This document shows positions 1-6,418 of a stretch of 8,441 nt of DNA, one piece after another. Each line of letters begins with the position of its first letter. The first letter of the stretch is position 1. The DNA lies in contig VAXF01000056.1 of the NCBI GenBank assembly GCA_005888395.1, positions 1 to 8,441 of the forward strand. The letters run 5' to 3'. Source of the DNA: Actinomycetota bacterium. GTDB taxonomy: Bacteria; Actinomycetota; Acidimicrobiia; Acidimicrobiales; AC-25. The translations under genes and the position numbers were made by a program. A model generated the notes under the pieces. The model did no database searches. It was not told where the DNA came from and was given only the letters and a program-made list of their open reading frames with translations.

Positions 1-716
1 GCGGCTTCGACGTCGTCGCCACCATGCGCGACCCAAAGGCCGGCGCGGATCTCGCCGGCATGCGCGTGGAGCGGCTCGACGTCGATGATCCCGCCTCCAT
101 CCACCTACCCGCAGGGCTCCGGGTGCTCGTCAACAACGCCGCCACCGAGAGCGACTACCTCCCGGTGGAGCACATCCCGATGACGCTGTGGCGCACGCTG
201 TTCGAGACCAACGTGTTCGGGCTCATCGAGGTGACCCGCCGCGCCATCCCGCTCATGCGCCAGGCGGGCGGCGGAGTGATCTGCAACATCACGTCTTCGT
301 CGCTGTTCGCGCCGATGCCCTTCTACGCCGCCTACCGCGCCGGCAAGGCGGCCGTGGGCGCGATCGGCGAGTCGCTGCGCGCCGAGCTGGCGCCGTTCGG
401 GATCCGCGTGCTCGAGGTGATGCCCGGGCCCATCGCCACCGACATGCTGGCGGCATCGAACCGGCTGCCCGAGGCGGCGGAGCATGCGCCGTACCGGGCG
501 ATGGCGGAGCGCGTGCTCGAGCTACGTCAGGGCGTCGAGTCGGCGTCGACGTCTCCTGCCGACGCCGCCGTGGCCATCGTCGACGCGATCTGCGACGACG
601 ACGCCCCGTTGCGCGTCGGCTGCGACGCGATGAGCGTCGCCATGCTCGAGCACTGGCGCGCCGTCGACGACGAGTCCAACATGGCCGGCCTGCTCACCGC
701 ATTCCAGCCGGACTGA
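1..716 (+). CDS. Short-chain dehydrogenase/reductase (SDR), 5' end missing
   Basis: NAD(P)-dependent oxidoreductase of the classical SDR superfamily, probably cytosolic. The reading frame is already open at base 3 (GFDVVATMRDP, the usual beta2 segment after the Rossmann glycine loop). The gene therefore starts upstream of the window, and the internal ATG at 24 is not its start. The NNAA motif after beta4 begins at 132, a Ser-rich catalytic strand (ITSSS) is at about 288-302, and the catalytic YxxxK pair is Tyr at 333 and Lys at 345. A PGPIATDM segment follows, typical of the substrate side of the fold. The TGxxxGxG cofactor loop lies outside the window. The C-terminal half is longer than in FabG-like SDRs and recalls the retinol dehydrogenase/17-beta-HSD-like group, but the substrate cannot be told. 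It is convergent with the two-helix membrane protein gene, with only 2 bp between the stop codons. Confidence 0.93.
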   Translation, partial: GFDVVATMRDPKAGADLAGMRVERLDVDDPASIHLPAGLRVLVNNAATESDYLPVEHIPMTLWRTLFETNVFGLIEVTRRAIPLMRQAGGGVICNITSSSLFAPMPFYAAYRAGKAAVGAIGESLRAELAPFGIRVLEVMPGPIATDMLAASNRLPEAAEHAPYRAMAERVLELRQGVESASTSPADAAVAIVDAICDDDAPLRVGCDAMSVAMLEHWRAVDDESNMAGLLTAFQPD

Positions 717-718
717 CG

Positions 719-1096
719 CTACGGCCGCTCGTCCTGCGGTCGCGTCGGCGGGCTCGACACAGCCTCGACGACACGGTCGGTCTGTGCCCGCTGCTCGTGC
801 ACCATGCGGGTGAGCCAGTACCGGAAGTAGCGGGTGAGCGAGTGCCGGAACCAGACCGCGCTGCCGATCACCGCCAGGGAGACGCCGAGCAGCGCCAGGA
901 TCACGTCGTCCTGCTGGACGAGCGGATCACGGGTGCCGTGGGAGCTGCTGTACGCGCCCACGAGCAGGACGACCCCGGCCACGGCGAGCGCCGCGCCCAG
1001 CCACAGGAGCCACCGCTCCGAGGTGGCGCCCTCGCGCCGCAGCTTCAGCCGCGACACCTCCTCCCGGAGCTCGTCCAGCCGGGTTCCTTCGAGCAT
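719..1096 (-). CDS. Small two-helix membrane protein, last gene of the transporter operon
   Basis: 125-residue protein of no family that I recognise. Residues about 4-22 form a charged, heptad-like amphipathic segment (LDELREEVSRLKLRR). Two hydrophobic segments follow, about 29-49 and 65-83, joined by a short polar loop. A basic, aromatic stretch (RHSLTRYFRYWLTR, about 84-97) and a charged Pro-rich tail complete it. Basic residues flank both helices, so both ends are probably cytoplasmic with the loop outside. The ATG start is well supported: a GGGAGG ribosome-binding site (1101-1106) sits 4 nt ahead of it, in the 14-bp gap after the ATPase stop codon. This position makes it the fourth gene of the Liv-type operon. 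It could be an accessory or stabilising subunit, or merely a co-transcribed membrane protein. The sequence does not decide, and no catalytic motif is visible. Confidence 0.8.
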   Translation of the reverse strand: MLEGTRLDELREEVSRLKLRREGATSERWLLWLGAALAVAGVVLLVGAYSSSHGTRDPLVQQDDVILALLGVSLAVIGSAVWFRHSLTRYFRYWLTRMVHEQRAQTDRVVEAVSSPPTRPQDERP

Positions 1097-1110
1097 GCCG
1101 CCTCCCGTGA

Positions 1111-2607
1111 CTATCCGGCCGCGCCGGCGAGGTACGCCGACGCCAGCTCGTCGGCGATCTCGGCCGGCGACCCGACCCGCTGCACGCGTCCGTTGAGCAT
1201 GATGGCAGCCCGGTCGGCGAGCGCCAGCACCTCGGCGGCGAACTGCTCGACGATCAGGATCGACACGCCCTCGTCCGCCGCCTGCCTCACGGCCTCGTAG
1301 AGCTCGTCGACGAGCACCGGCGCCAGCCCCATCGAGATCTCGTCGAGCAGCAGCAGCGCCGGATCCGTGCTGAGCACGCGAGCCACCGCAAGCATCTGCT
1401 GTTCGCCGCCCGAGAGGGTCCCGACCACCTGCGACCGCCGCTCGCGCAGCCGCGGGAAGCGCCCGAAGGCGCGCTCCTCGATGTCGGTGAAGCGCGTGCC
1501 GGCGTGGGTCGCCATGCGAAGGTGCTCGACGACGGTCAGGTTCGGGAAGACACCGCGGCCCTCGGGTACCGACCGCACACCCGCGCGGGCGAGCACGTCG
1601 GCGCCGACCCCGTTCACCCGCCGCCCGCAGAGCAGGAGGTCGCCGCCCGTCGGCACCAGGCGACCGGCGGCGACTTTCATCGTGGTCGACTTCCCCGCGC
1701 CGTTCGGGCCGAGCAGGGCGGTGACCTCGCGAGCCGGCACGGAGAGCGATACGCCGTGCAGCACCTCGATCGGCCCGTAGGCGGCGCGCACGTCCCGGAG
1801 CTCCAGCACCGGCGCAGCTTCGGGCGCCGGTGCTCGGACAGCCCGTGCAGGCGCGGACAGCCGGCGGTCGCCGAGGTATGCGGCGCGCACACCCTCGTCG
1901 GCCTGTACGTCAGCCGGTGTGCCCGTCGCGATCACCCGCCCGAGCTCGAGCACGTGGACTCGATCGGACGCGCCCATCACGAGGCTCATGTCGTGCTCCA
2001 CCAGCAGCACGCCCAACCCCGATGCGGCCAGCTCGCGCAGGAGTTGCAGGAGTTGAGCCAGGCCGAGCGTCTCCACCTCGGTGAGGCCCGACGACGGCTC
2101 GTCGAGGAGGAGCAGCCGGGGACGCGTCGCCAGCGCGCGGGCCAGCTCGACCAGCCTCGTTCGTCCGGTGGGAAGGCGGTCGACGCGCACATCCGCCACC
2201 TCGGACAGCCCGACGCGTTCCACCGCCTCGCGCGCCACGGCCCGCGCGTCGAGGCGCTCGCGCGACCAGCCCCGCCGCATCTCGGCCGCCACCAGCACGT
2301 TCTCCGCCACCGAAAGTGTCCCGAACACCTCGAGCCGCTGGAACGTGCGCGCGATCCCGAGGCGCGACCGGGTGTGCGGCGCGGTGGCCGTGACGTCGGC
2401 GTCCTCCAGGAGCACGCGGCCCTCTCCCGGTGGCTGGAGCCCGGTGACGACGTCGAACAGCGTCGTCTTGCCGGCGCCGTTCGGGCCGATCAGCCCGGTG
2501 ACCTCGCCGGCCGGCGCGTCGAGGGTGACCCCGGACAGCGCCCGCACGCCACCGAACCACACCGACACGTCTTCGACGCGCAGCAGCACCCCCTCCGACT
2601 TTTTCAC
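1111..2607 (-). CDS. Fused LivG-LivF-type ABC transporter ATPase
   Basis: 498-residue protein holding both ATPases of a branched-chain amino acid/HAAT-type importer in one chain. It would act on the cytoplasmic face of the LivHM permease. The LivG-like half (about 8-246) has Walker A GPNGAGKT (41-48), a degenerate signature LPTGR (145-149), Walker B LLLLDEP (165-171) and switch His205 in VEHD. The LivF-like half (about 267-495) has Walker A GPNGAGKS (300-307), a standard signature LSGGEQQ (398-404), Walker B LLLLDE (418-423) followed by Ile424 instead of Pro, and VEQ (453-455), with Gln in place of the switch His as usual in LivF. A 20-residue Ala/Pro-rich linker (about 247-266) joins them without a stop codon. 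The GTG start at 2607 overlaps the permease stop codon in GTGA, which suggests translational coupling; a weak GGTGGA lies 5 nt upstream. The open frame continues much further upstream, but only as a shadow of the permease gene. Family assignment is firm; the substrate is unknown. Confidence 0.95.
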   Translation of the reverse strand: MKKSEGVLLRVEDVSVWFGGVRALSGVTLDAPAGEVTGLIGPNGAGKTTLFDVVTGLQPPGEGRVLLEDADVTATAPHTRSRLGIARTFQRLEVFGTLSVAENVLVAAEMRRGWSRERLDARAVAREAVERVGLSEVADVRVDRLPTGRTRLVELARALATRPRLLLLDEPSSGLTEVETLGLAQLLQLLRELAASGLGVLLVEHDMSLVMGASDRVHVLELGRVIATGTPADVQADEGVRAAYLGDRRLSAPARAVRAPAPEAAPVLELRDVRAAYGPIEVLHGVSLSVPAREVTALLGPNGAGKSTTMKVAAGRLVPTGGDLLLCGRRVNGVGADVLARAGVRSVPEGRGVFPNLTVVEHLRMATHAGTRFTDIEERAFGRFPRLRERRSQVVGTLSGGEQQMLAVARVLSTDPALLLLDEISMGLAPVLVDELYEAVRQAADEGVSILIVEQFAAEVLALADRAAIMLNGRVQRVGSPAEIADELASAYLAGAAG

Positions 2608-4703
2608 GCTGGTCCACCGCCGGCGCGCTCCCCACGTACAAAAGTCGCAGAGGTCGCGCTCTCGAGGCCGAGGAACGCGTCGAGGAGGGCCACGTCGTCG
2701 GGCGTGAACGGGCGTGTGAGGCCGAGCTCGCCGACGTCGGCCGGCCGAGGCCGGTGCACGCGCTCGCGCACCTCCTCGGCCACGTCGGGCACCGTGCCGG
2801 TCGGATTCCGGCCCAGCCCGACCGCCGCGAGGCCGGGCCCCAGGATCTCGAGGGTGGTGAAGACCGACCAGTGGAACACGTCCTTCAGCACCGCGAACGC
2901 GACCGTGAGGAGCCCGCCCAGCAGCGCCCCGCCGACCGTGCTGATCCCGCCGACGACCGCGAGGAGGAGCACGGGCAGGCTCTGCAGCATCGTGAAGTCG
3001 GACGCGGTCACGACCACGCGGTACATGCCGAAGAGGGCACCGGCGAGCCCGGCGAGCGCGGCCGACAGCGCGAAGACCGCCACCTTCGTCGCCAGCAGGT
3101 TCACTCCCGTGGTGGCGCACGCCGCCGGGCTGTCGCGCATCGCGATGAGCCGCCGGCCGAGCGGCCCGCGCCGCAGCGCCATCAGGCCCATCCCCACGAG
3201 CGCGAAGGCCACCGTCACCACCATGAGGAACGCGCGCGGCGACTCGAGGCGCACACCGGCGAGCCGCAGCCGCTCGATTCGCACGGCGTTTCCGCCGCGC
3301 GTACCGGCGAACACCTCCGGCTGCGGGAAGAAGAGCAGCTCCATGATCAGGGCAAATGCCATCGTCGACAGCGCGAGATAGAGGCCATGGAGCCGCAGCG
3401 ACGGGAGCGACACCAGCACCCCGAACGGCACCGCGAGGGCGACGGCGAACAGGATCCCCAGCGGCGACCCGCCGCCGACCTTCGACATGGCGAAGGCGCC
3501 GACGCCGACGAAGGCCATCTGGGCCAGCGACACCTGACCGGACCAGCCGGTGAGCGGCACGAGCGAAAGCATCACGAGCCCGGTGACGATTGCCAGCGTC
3601 AGCCGGTTCACGTTCACGGTTGACAGCATTGGTGACACCGCGGCCACGATCGCGACCAGCGCGAGAGCGCGAAGCACCGCCTGGCGCCCGGTGGGCACGC
3701 GTGGCGAACGCACGCGCATGATGCGGCCGAGCTGCACGCGTGCGTCGGGAAGCACCAGCAGCACGGCGAACAGGAAGACCGACGGCACGGCATGGCGCGC
3801 GTTGTTCCAGCGGCCGGCCAGGTCGAGGTAGCCGAGGGCATACGACGACAGCAGGCCGATGGCCAGGCCTCCCACGTAGGTCAGCGGCAGGTTGCGCAGC
3901 CGCCCGAGCACGGCCGCCGCGAAGGCGTCGATGACGAGCAGCGTGAGCTGACCGACGACGAGGCCGACCTCGGGCGCGAGCAGGATGCCGGCGATGGCCG
4001 CCATCGCCGAGCCGAGCGCCCACGCCGTCATCGACGATCGCGCCGGGCGGGCGCCGTGCAGCGCCGCCAGCTCGGGGTCGTCGACGACGGCCCGCATCGC
4101 GATGCCGGTGCGGGTGCGGTACAGGAGCAGGCGCAACACCACTGCAACCGCCAACGCGACCGCCACCGTGATGGCGCGGTGCCACGTGACGAACACGCCC
4201 CCGGGAGCATGGAAGCCGCCCTGCCCGAAGAACGGCTCGATGTTGCGTCCGGCGGGCTTCCAGATGGTTCCCGCCACACCCATGAGGGTGAGCATCAGCC
4301 CGACGGTGACCACGAGCTGGTTGACGAGCGGCACGCCGTGCAGACGCCGCACGACGACCCGCTCGATGGCCGCGCCCATCAGGGGCGCGGCCACGCCCAC
4401 CACCGCCACGAGCGCCACCGGCGCCGGGAGGTGCCGGTTCACACGCAGCTCCCAGTAGAGGAACGCCATGAACATCCCGATCGCGCCATGGGCGAAGTTG
4501 AAGATGCCGGACGTGGTGTAGGTGAGCACCAGCCCGCTGGCCGCCACGGCGTAGATCGAGCCGATGGCGACGCCGACGATCGTGAGAGCGAGGAACGAGC
4601 TCAGCGACAGCGGCCGCCCCGCCCACGACTCCATCACCACGGCGACGACGAGCGCGATAACTCCGGCGGCCACTGCCACCTGCCGCCGCTTGCTGCTGAC
4701 CAC
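2604..4703 (-). CDS. Fused LivH-LivM-type ABC transporter permease
   Basis: 699-residue integral membrane protein combining the two permease subunits of a Liv/HAAT-type importer. The LivH-like half (about 35-320) carries the family segment around GLVLTYTTSGIFNFAHG (57-73) and a cytoplasmic EAA-like loop for ATPase contact (about 196-217, RTRTGIAMRAVVDDPE). The LivM-like half (about 343-630) has TGWSGQVSLAQMAFVGVGAF (385-404), LRLHGLYLALSTMAF (436-450) and its own EAA-like loop (about 511-536, RRGPLGRRLIAMRDSP). A short basic linker (about 325-342) joins the halves. A hydrophilic tail (about 633-699) is not needed for the permease fold. The GTG start at 4703 lies 4 bp after the binding-protein stop codon, with a weak GGGA about 9 nt upstream. 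The downstream end overlaps the ATPase start by 4 bp. The fusion means one permease chain can probably pair with one fused ATPase chain. Family certain, substrate not determined. Confidence 0.95.
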   Translation of the reverse strand: MVSSKRRQVAVAAGVIALVVAVVMESWAGRPLSLSSFLALTIVGVAIGSIYAVAASGLVLTYTTSGIFNFAHGAIGMFMAFLYWELRVNRHLPAPVALVAVVGVAAPLMGAAIERVVVRRLHGVPLVNQLVVTVGLMLTLMGVAGTIWKPAGRNIEPFFGQGGFHAPGGVFVTWHRAITVAVALAVAVVLRLLLYRTRTGIAMRAVVDDPELAALHGARPARSSMTAWALGSAMAAIAGILLAPEVGLVVGQLTLLVIDAFAAAVLGRLRNLPLTYVGGLAIGLLSSYALGYLDLAGRWNNARHAVPSVFLFAVLLVLPDARVQLGRIMRVRSPRVPTGRQAVLRALALVAIVAAVSPMLSTVNVNRLTLAIVTGLVMLSLVPLTGWSGQVSLAQMAFVGVGAFAMSKVGGGSPLGILFAVALAVPFGVLVSLPSLRLHGLYLALSTMAFALIMELLFFPQPEVFAGTRGGNAVRIERLRLAGVRLESPRAFLMVVTVAFALVGMGLMALRRGPLGRRLIAMRDSPAACATTGVNLLATKVAVFALSAALAGLAGALFGMYRVVVTASDFTMLQSLPVLLLAVVGGISTVGGALLGGLLTVAFAVLKDVFHWSVFTTLEILGPGLAAVGLGRNPTGTVPDVAEEVRERVHRPRPADVGELGLTRPFTPDDVALLDAFLGLESATSATFVRGERAGGGPA

Positions 4704-4707
4704 AGGA

Positions 4708-6009
4708 CTACGTCCCGCCGGGTTGCACCACGTGGGTCGGCTGGAGGTTGGCCGGGTTGCAGTCGATCGTCCCGGGCGCGCTGGGGTGCACGCGCACGAA
4801 CTTCCCGCTGCGCACCTGCAGCATCACGAAGCACCCCGGAGGCTTCCGCGCGCCGACGTCGGTGGCGCCGAAAACCCCGTCGCCCGTGAAGTCGTGGATG
4901 CCGCGGAGCGCCTCGAGAACGGCGCTCCGCTTCAAGCCGTTCGGACCCCCCGTCGCCACGATCTGCTTCACCGCCTGCTCGAGCAGCAGTCCGGCGCCGT
5001 AGGCGTTGATCCCGAACTCACCCTGCTCACCACCGGTGCGTCGCGTGTAGTCAACGTAGTCCTTGATCGCGCGAACCTTCGATGCCTCCTCGAACGGCAT
5101 GTGGTAGATCCACACGTACTCACCCTCGACCGCGCTCCCGCCTTCGGTGAGCAGCGACGGCGTGTAGCACGCGATCACGCACACCCAAGCGTTCACGGTT
5201 TTGACGCCCTGGACCTGCGCCTCCTTCCGGAGCCGCACGGTGCTCGTGTAGTCGAGCCCGTCGTACACGAAGGTGGCGCCTCGGCTCTTGATGTCGAGCA
5301 CTATCGGCGTGTAGTTCGCCTCGTCGCCGGCGACCTCGATCTCGTGCACCTTGCTCACGCCGATCTCGGTGGCTGCGTTCATGATCTCGAGCGACGACTC
5401 ACGGGCGATCGGTTGGTTCGGGACGAGCCAGTAACCGGCGCAGCACCCCTTCACGTTGGCCAGGACCCACTTGAACTGGCCGACGACCTGTATCGCGGGG
5501 TTCGCCGGGTTGTCGGGATAGGTGTTCGGAGCGGTGCGGTGCTCGTTCGAGATGGGGTTCGACGGCAGATCGGGGATGCCGCACTTCACGAGGTCGTCGA
5601 CCGCGTTGTCGAACACGGCGATCGTGCCGATGATGGCAAAGTCGCTCTGGCACGCCTTGATGACGGCGTTGCGGTACTCGTCGGGGCTCAGCTTCGAGTC
5701 GAGCTTGTCGACGACGACCTTGCGGCCCGCGAGTCCGCCCCTGTCGTTGACCTTGGCGGCCCATGCGGCCACGCCGTCGAACGCGGTCTTGAACAAGCCG
5801 GGGCGGATCGGGTTGTCGACGTCGGCAATGACCGCGATGCGCACCTCGGTCGGCGTGACGCCGACATCCGTTGCCTGCAGGTTCACGGCCGCGGTCGTCG
5901 TCGACCGGGCCGTCGACGCCGAGGTCGACAACGACTTGCCCCGCGACGAGCAGGCGCCCGCGACCACCGCGCCGGCCAGCAGGACGACCACCCACCGGTT
6001 CGGGCGCAC
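4708..6009 (-). CDS. Liv/HAAT-type substrate-binding lipoprotein
   Basis: 433-residue extracytoplasmic solute receptor of the type I periplasmic-binding-protein fold (Peripla_BP_6/LivJ-like). It would be anchored to the outer face of the membrane and would deliver ligand to the LivHM permease. The lipoprotein signal is clear: a basic start (MRPNR), a hydrophobic core to about residue 17, and lipobox AGAC with the lipidated Cys20. A Ser/Thr-rich spacer (about 21-45) precedes the binding domain, which opens with VRIAVIADVDNP (about 57-67). The mature part has eight further cysteines (120, 143, 189, 190, 277, 281, 393, 417), an even and apparently paired set. The GTG at 6009 is the only usable start: no ATG or GTG precedes it in the short upstream frame, and the next GTG (codon 7) would remove the basic n-region. 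An AGGGG (6012-6016) sits only 2 nt ahead of it, which is unusually close. First gene of the transporter operon; ligand unknown. Confidence 0.93.
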   Translation of the reverse strand: MRPNRWVVVLLAGAVVAGACSSRGKSLSTSASTARSTTTAAVNLQATDVGVTPTEVRIAVIADVDNPIRPGLFKTAFDGVAAWAAKVNDRGGLAGRKVVVDKLDSKLSPDEYRNAVIKACQSDFAIIGTIAVFDNAVDDLVKCGIPDLPSNPISNEHRTAPNTYPDNPANPAIQVVGQFKWVLANVKGCCAGYWLVPNQPIARESSLEIMNAATEIGVSKVHEIEVAGDEANYTPIVLDIKSRGATFVYDGLDYTSTVRLRKEAQVQGVKTVNAWVCVIACYTPSLLTEGGSAVEGEYVWIYHMPFEEASKVRAIKDYVDYTRRTGGEQGEFGINAYGAGLLLEQAVKQIVATGGPNGLKRSAVLEALRGIHDFTGDGVFGATDVGARKPPGCFVMLQVRSGKFVRVHPSAPGTIDCNPANLQPTHVVQPGGT

Positions 6010-6015
6010 GTCCCC

Positions 6016-6021
6016 TAGTGT
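6016..6021 (+). promoter_or_regulatory. Possible -10 element for the HU gene
   Basis: TAGTGT fits the actinobacterial TANNNT -10 pattern. It would place transcription start near 6028, about 20 nt before the HU start codon and just ahead of its ribosome-binding site. No convincing -35 box lies 16-18 bp upstream, inside the start of the binding-protein gene. The whole divergent spacer (6010-6048) is 39 bp, so any promoter for the oppositely oriented transporter operon must lie mostly within the HU coding sequence; I could not identify one. Confidence 0.3.
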
Positions 6022-6036
6022 GTCGCAACCCGAGAC

Positions 6037-6043
6037 GAGGAGG
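6037..6043 (+). promoter_or_regulatory. Ribosome-binding site of the HU gene
   Basis: GAGGAGG with a 5-nt spacer to the ATG at 6049. It is the strongest Shine-Dalgarno match in the window and fixes the HU start. It suggests efficient translation, as expected for an abundant nucleoid protein. Confidence 0.85.
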
Positions 6044-6048
6044 TTGGG

Positions 6049-6369
6049 ATGAACCGACGGGAGCTGGTCCAGGCCGTGGCGGCGCAGACGGGTCTCGAGA
6101 CCAGGCAGGTGGACAACGCGCTGCGCGGGTTCACCGACGTCGTGACCACGGTCGTGTCCAAGGGCGAGCCGGTGGCCATCACCGGGTTCGCCAAGTTCGT
6201 CAAGGTCGATCGACCGGCGCGCATGGGCCGCAACCCGGGCACCGGCGAGGCCATCAAGATCAAAGCGTCCAAGAAGGCACGGATCACCCCGCTCAAGGGC
6301 TTCAAGGACGCGGTCCTCAACCCGAGCAAGGCGCCAAAGCTGAAGAAAGGGGTCCTGCCGGCGCGGTAG
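6049..6369 (+). CDS. HU/IHF-family nucleoid-associated DNA-binding protein
   Basis: 106-residue histone-like protein that would dimerise, bind and bend DNA, and help compact the chromosome. The N-terminal helical dimerisation region (MNRRELVQAVAAQTGLETRQVDNAL, shown here only to its start and end, residues 1-25) is typical. The beta-saddle begins with GFAKF (46-50) where the family usually has GFGKF. The DNA-intercalating arm carries RPARMGRNPGTGE (55-67) with the conserved intercalating Pro63. The final region (ITPLKGFKDAV, 79-89) is a slightly divergent form of the usual end of HU, followed by a short Lys/Pro tail (91-106) much shorter than the long basic tail of mycobacterial HupB. The strong GAGGAGG site supports this ATG start. 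It is divergent from the transporter operon and convergent with a FabG-like SDR; no functional tie to either is apparent. Confidence 0.95.
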   Translation: MNRRELVQAVAAQTGLETRQVDNALRGFTDVVTTVVSKGEPVAITGFAKFVKVDRPARMGRNPGTGEAIKIKASKKARITPLKGFKDAVLNPSKAPKLKKGVLPAR

Positions 6370-6385
6370 ATCAGATCAGGCTCTG

Positions 6386-6418
6386 CGCTCGCTCGTTCGC
6401 TCGCCTACCGCTCGCTCA
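6386..6418. repeat. Degenerate CGCTCG direct repeats between convergent genes
   Basis: Low-complexity stretch made of the units CGCTCGCTCGTTCGCTCGC (6386-6404) and CGCTCGCTCA (6409-6418), separated by CTAC. It fills most of the 46-bp gap between the HU and SDR stop codons and runs into the SDR stop. The units are direct, not inverted, so they do not form an obvious terminator hairpin. No poly-T tract follows, and no intrinsic terminator is visible for either convergent gene. Confidence 0.6.

Noticed and set aside
24..26. ATG at 24 as the true start of the first SDR
   Set aside because: In-frame residues before it (GFDVVAT) already belong to the SDR fold, and the cofactor loop is still missing, so the start must be upstream of the window.
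1504..3381. Long plus-strand open frame (over 600 codons) opposite the transporter genes
   Set aside because: It translates to low-complexity Arg/Ala/His/Pro-rich sequence with no motif and lies entirely antisense to well-supported transporter genes. This is the usual effect of high GC on the opposite strand.
2608..4626. Upstream extension of the ATPase frame into the permease gene
   Set aside because: The extra 670 or so residues are Arg/Ala-rich nonsense in another frame of the permease. The GTG at 2607 in the GTGA overlap gives the normal LivG N-terminus.
3792..6018. Overlapping plus-strand open frames opposite the permease and binding-protein genes
   Set aside because: Their composition is His/Arg/Asp-rich with no recognisable fold, antisense to genes that have clear family motifs.
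6370..6415. Intrinsic terminator between HU and the SDR
   Set aside because: The repeats there are direct rather than inverted, and no T-tract follows on either strand.
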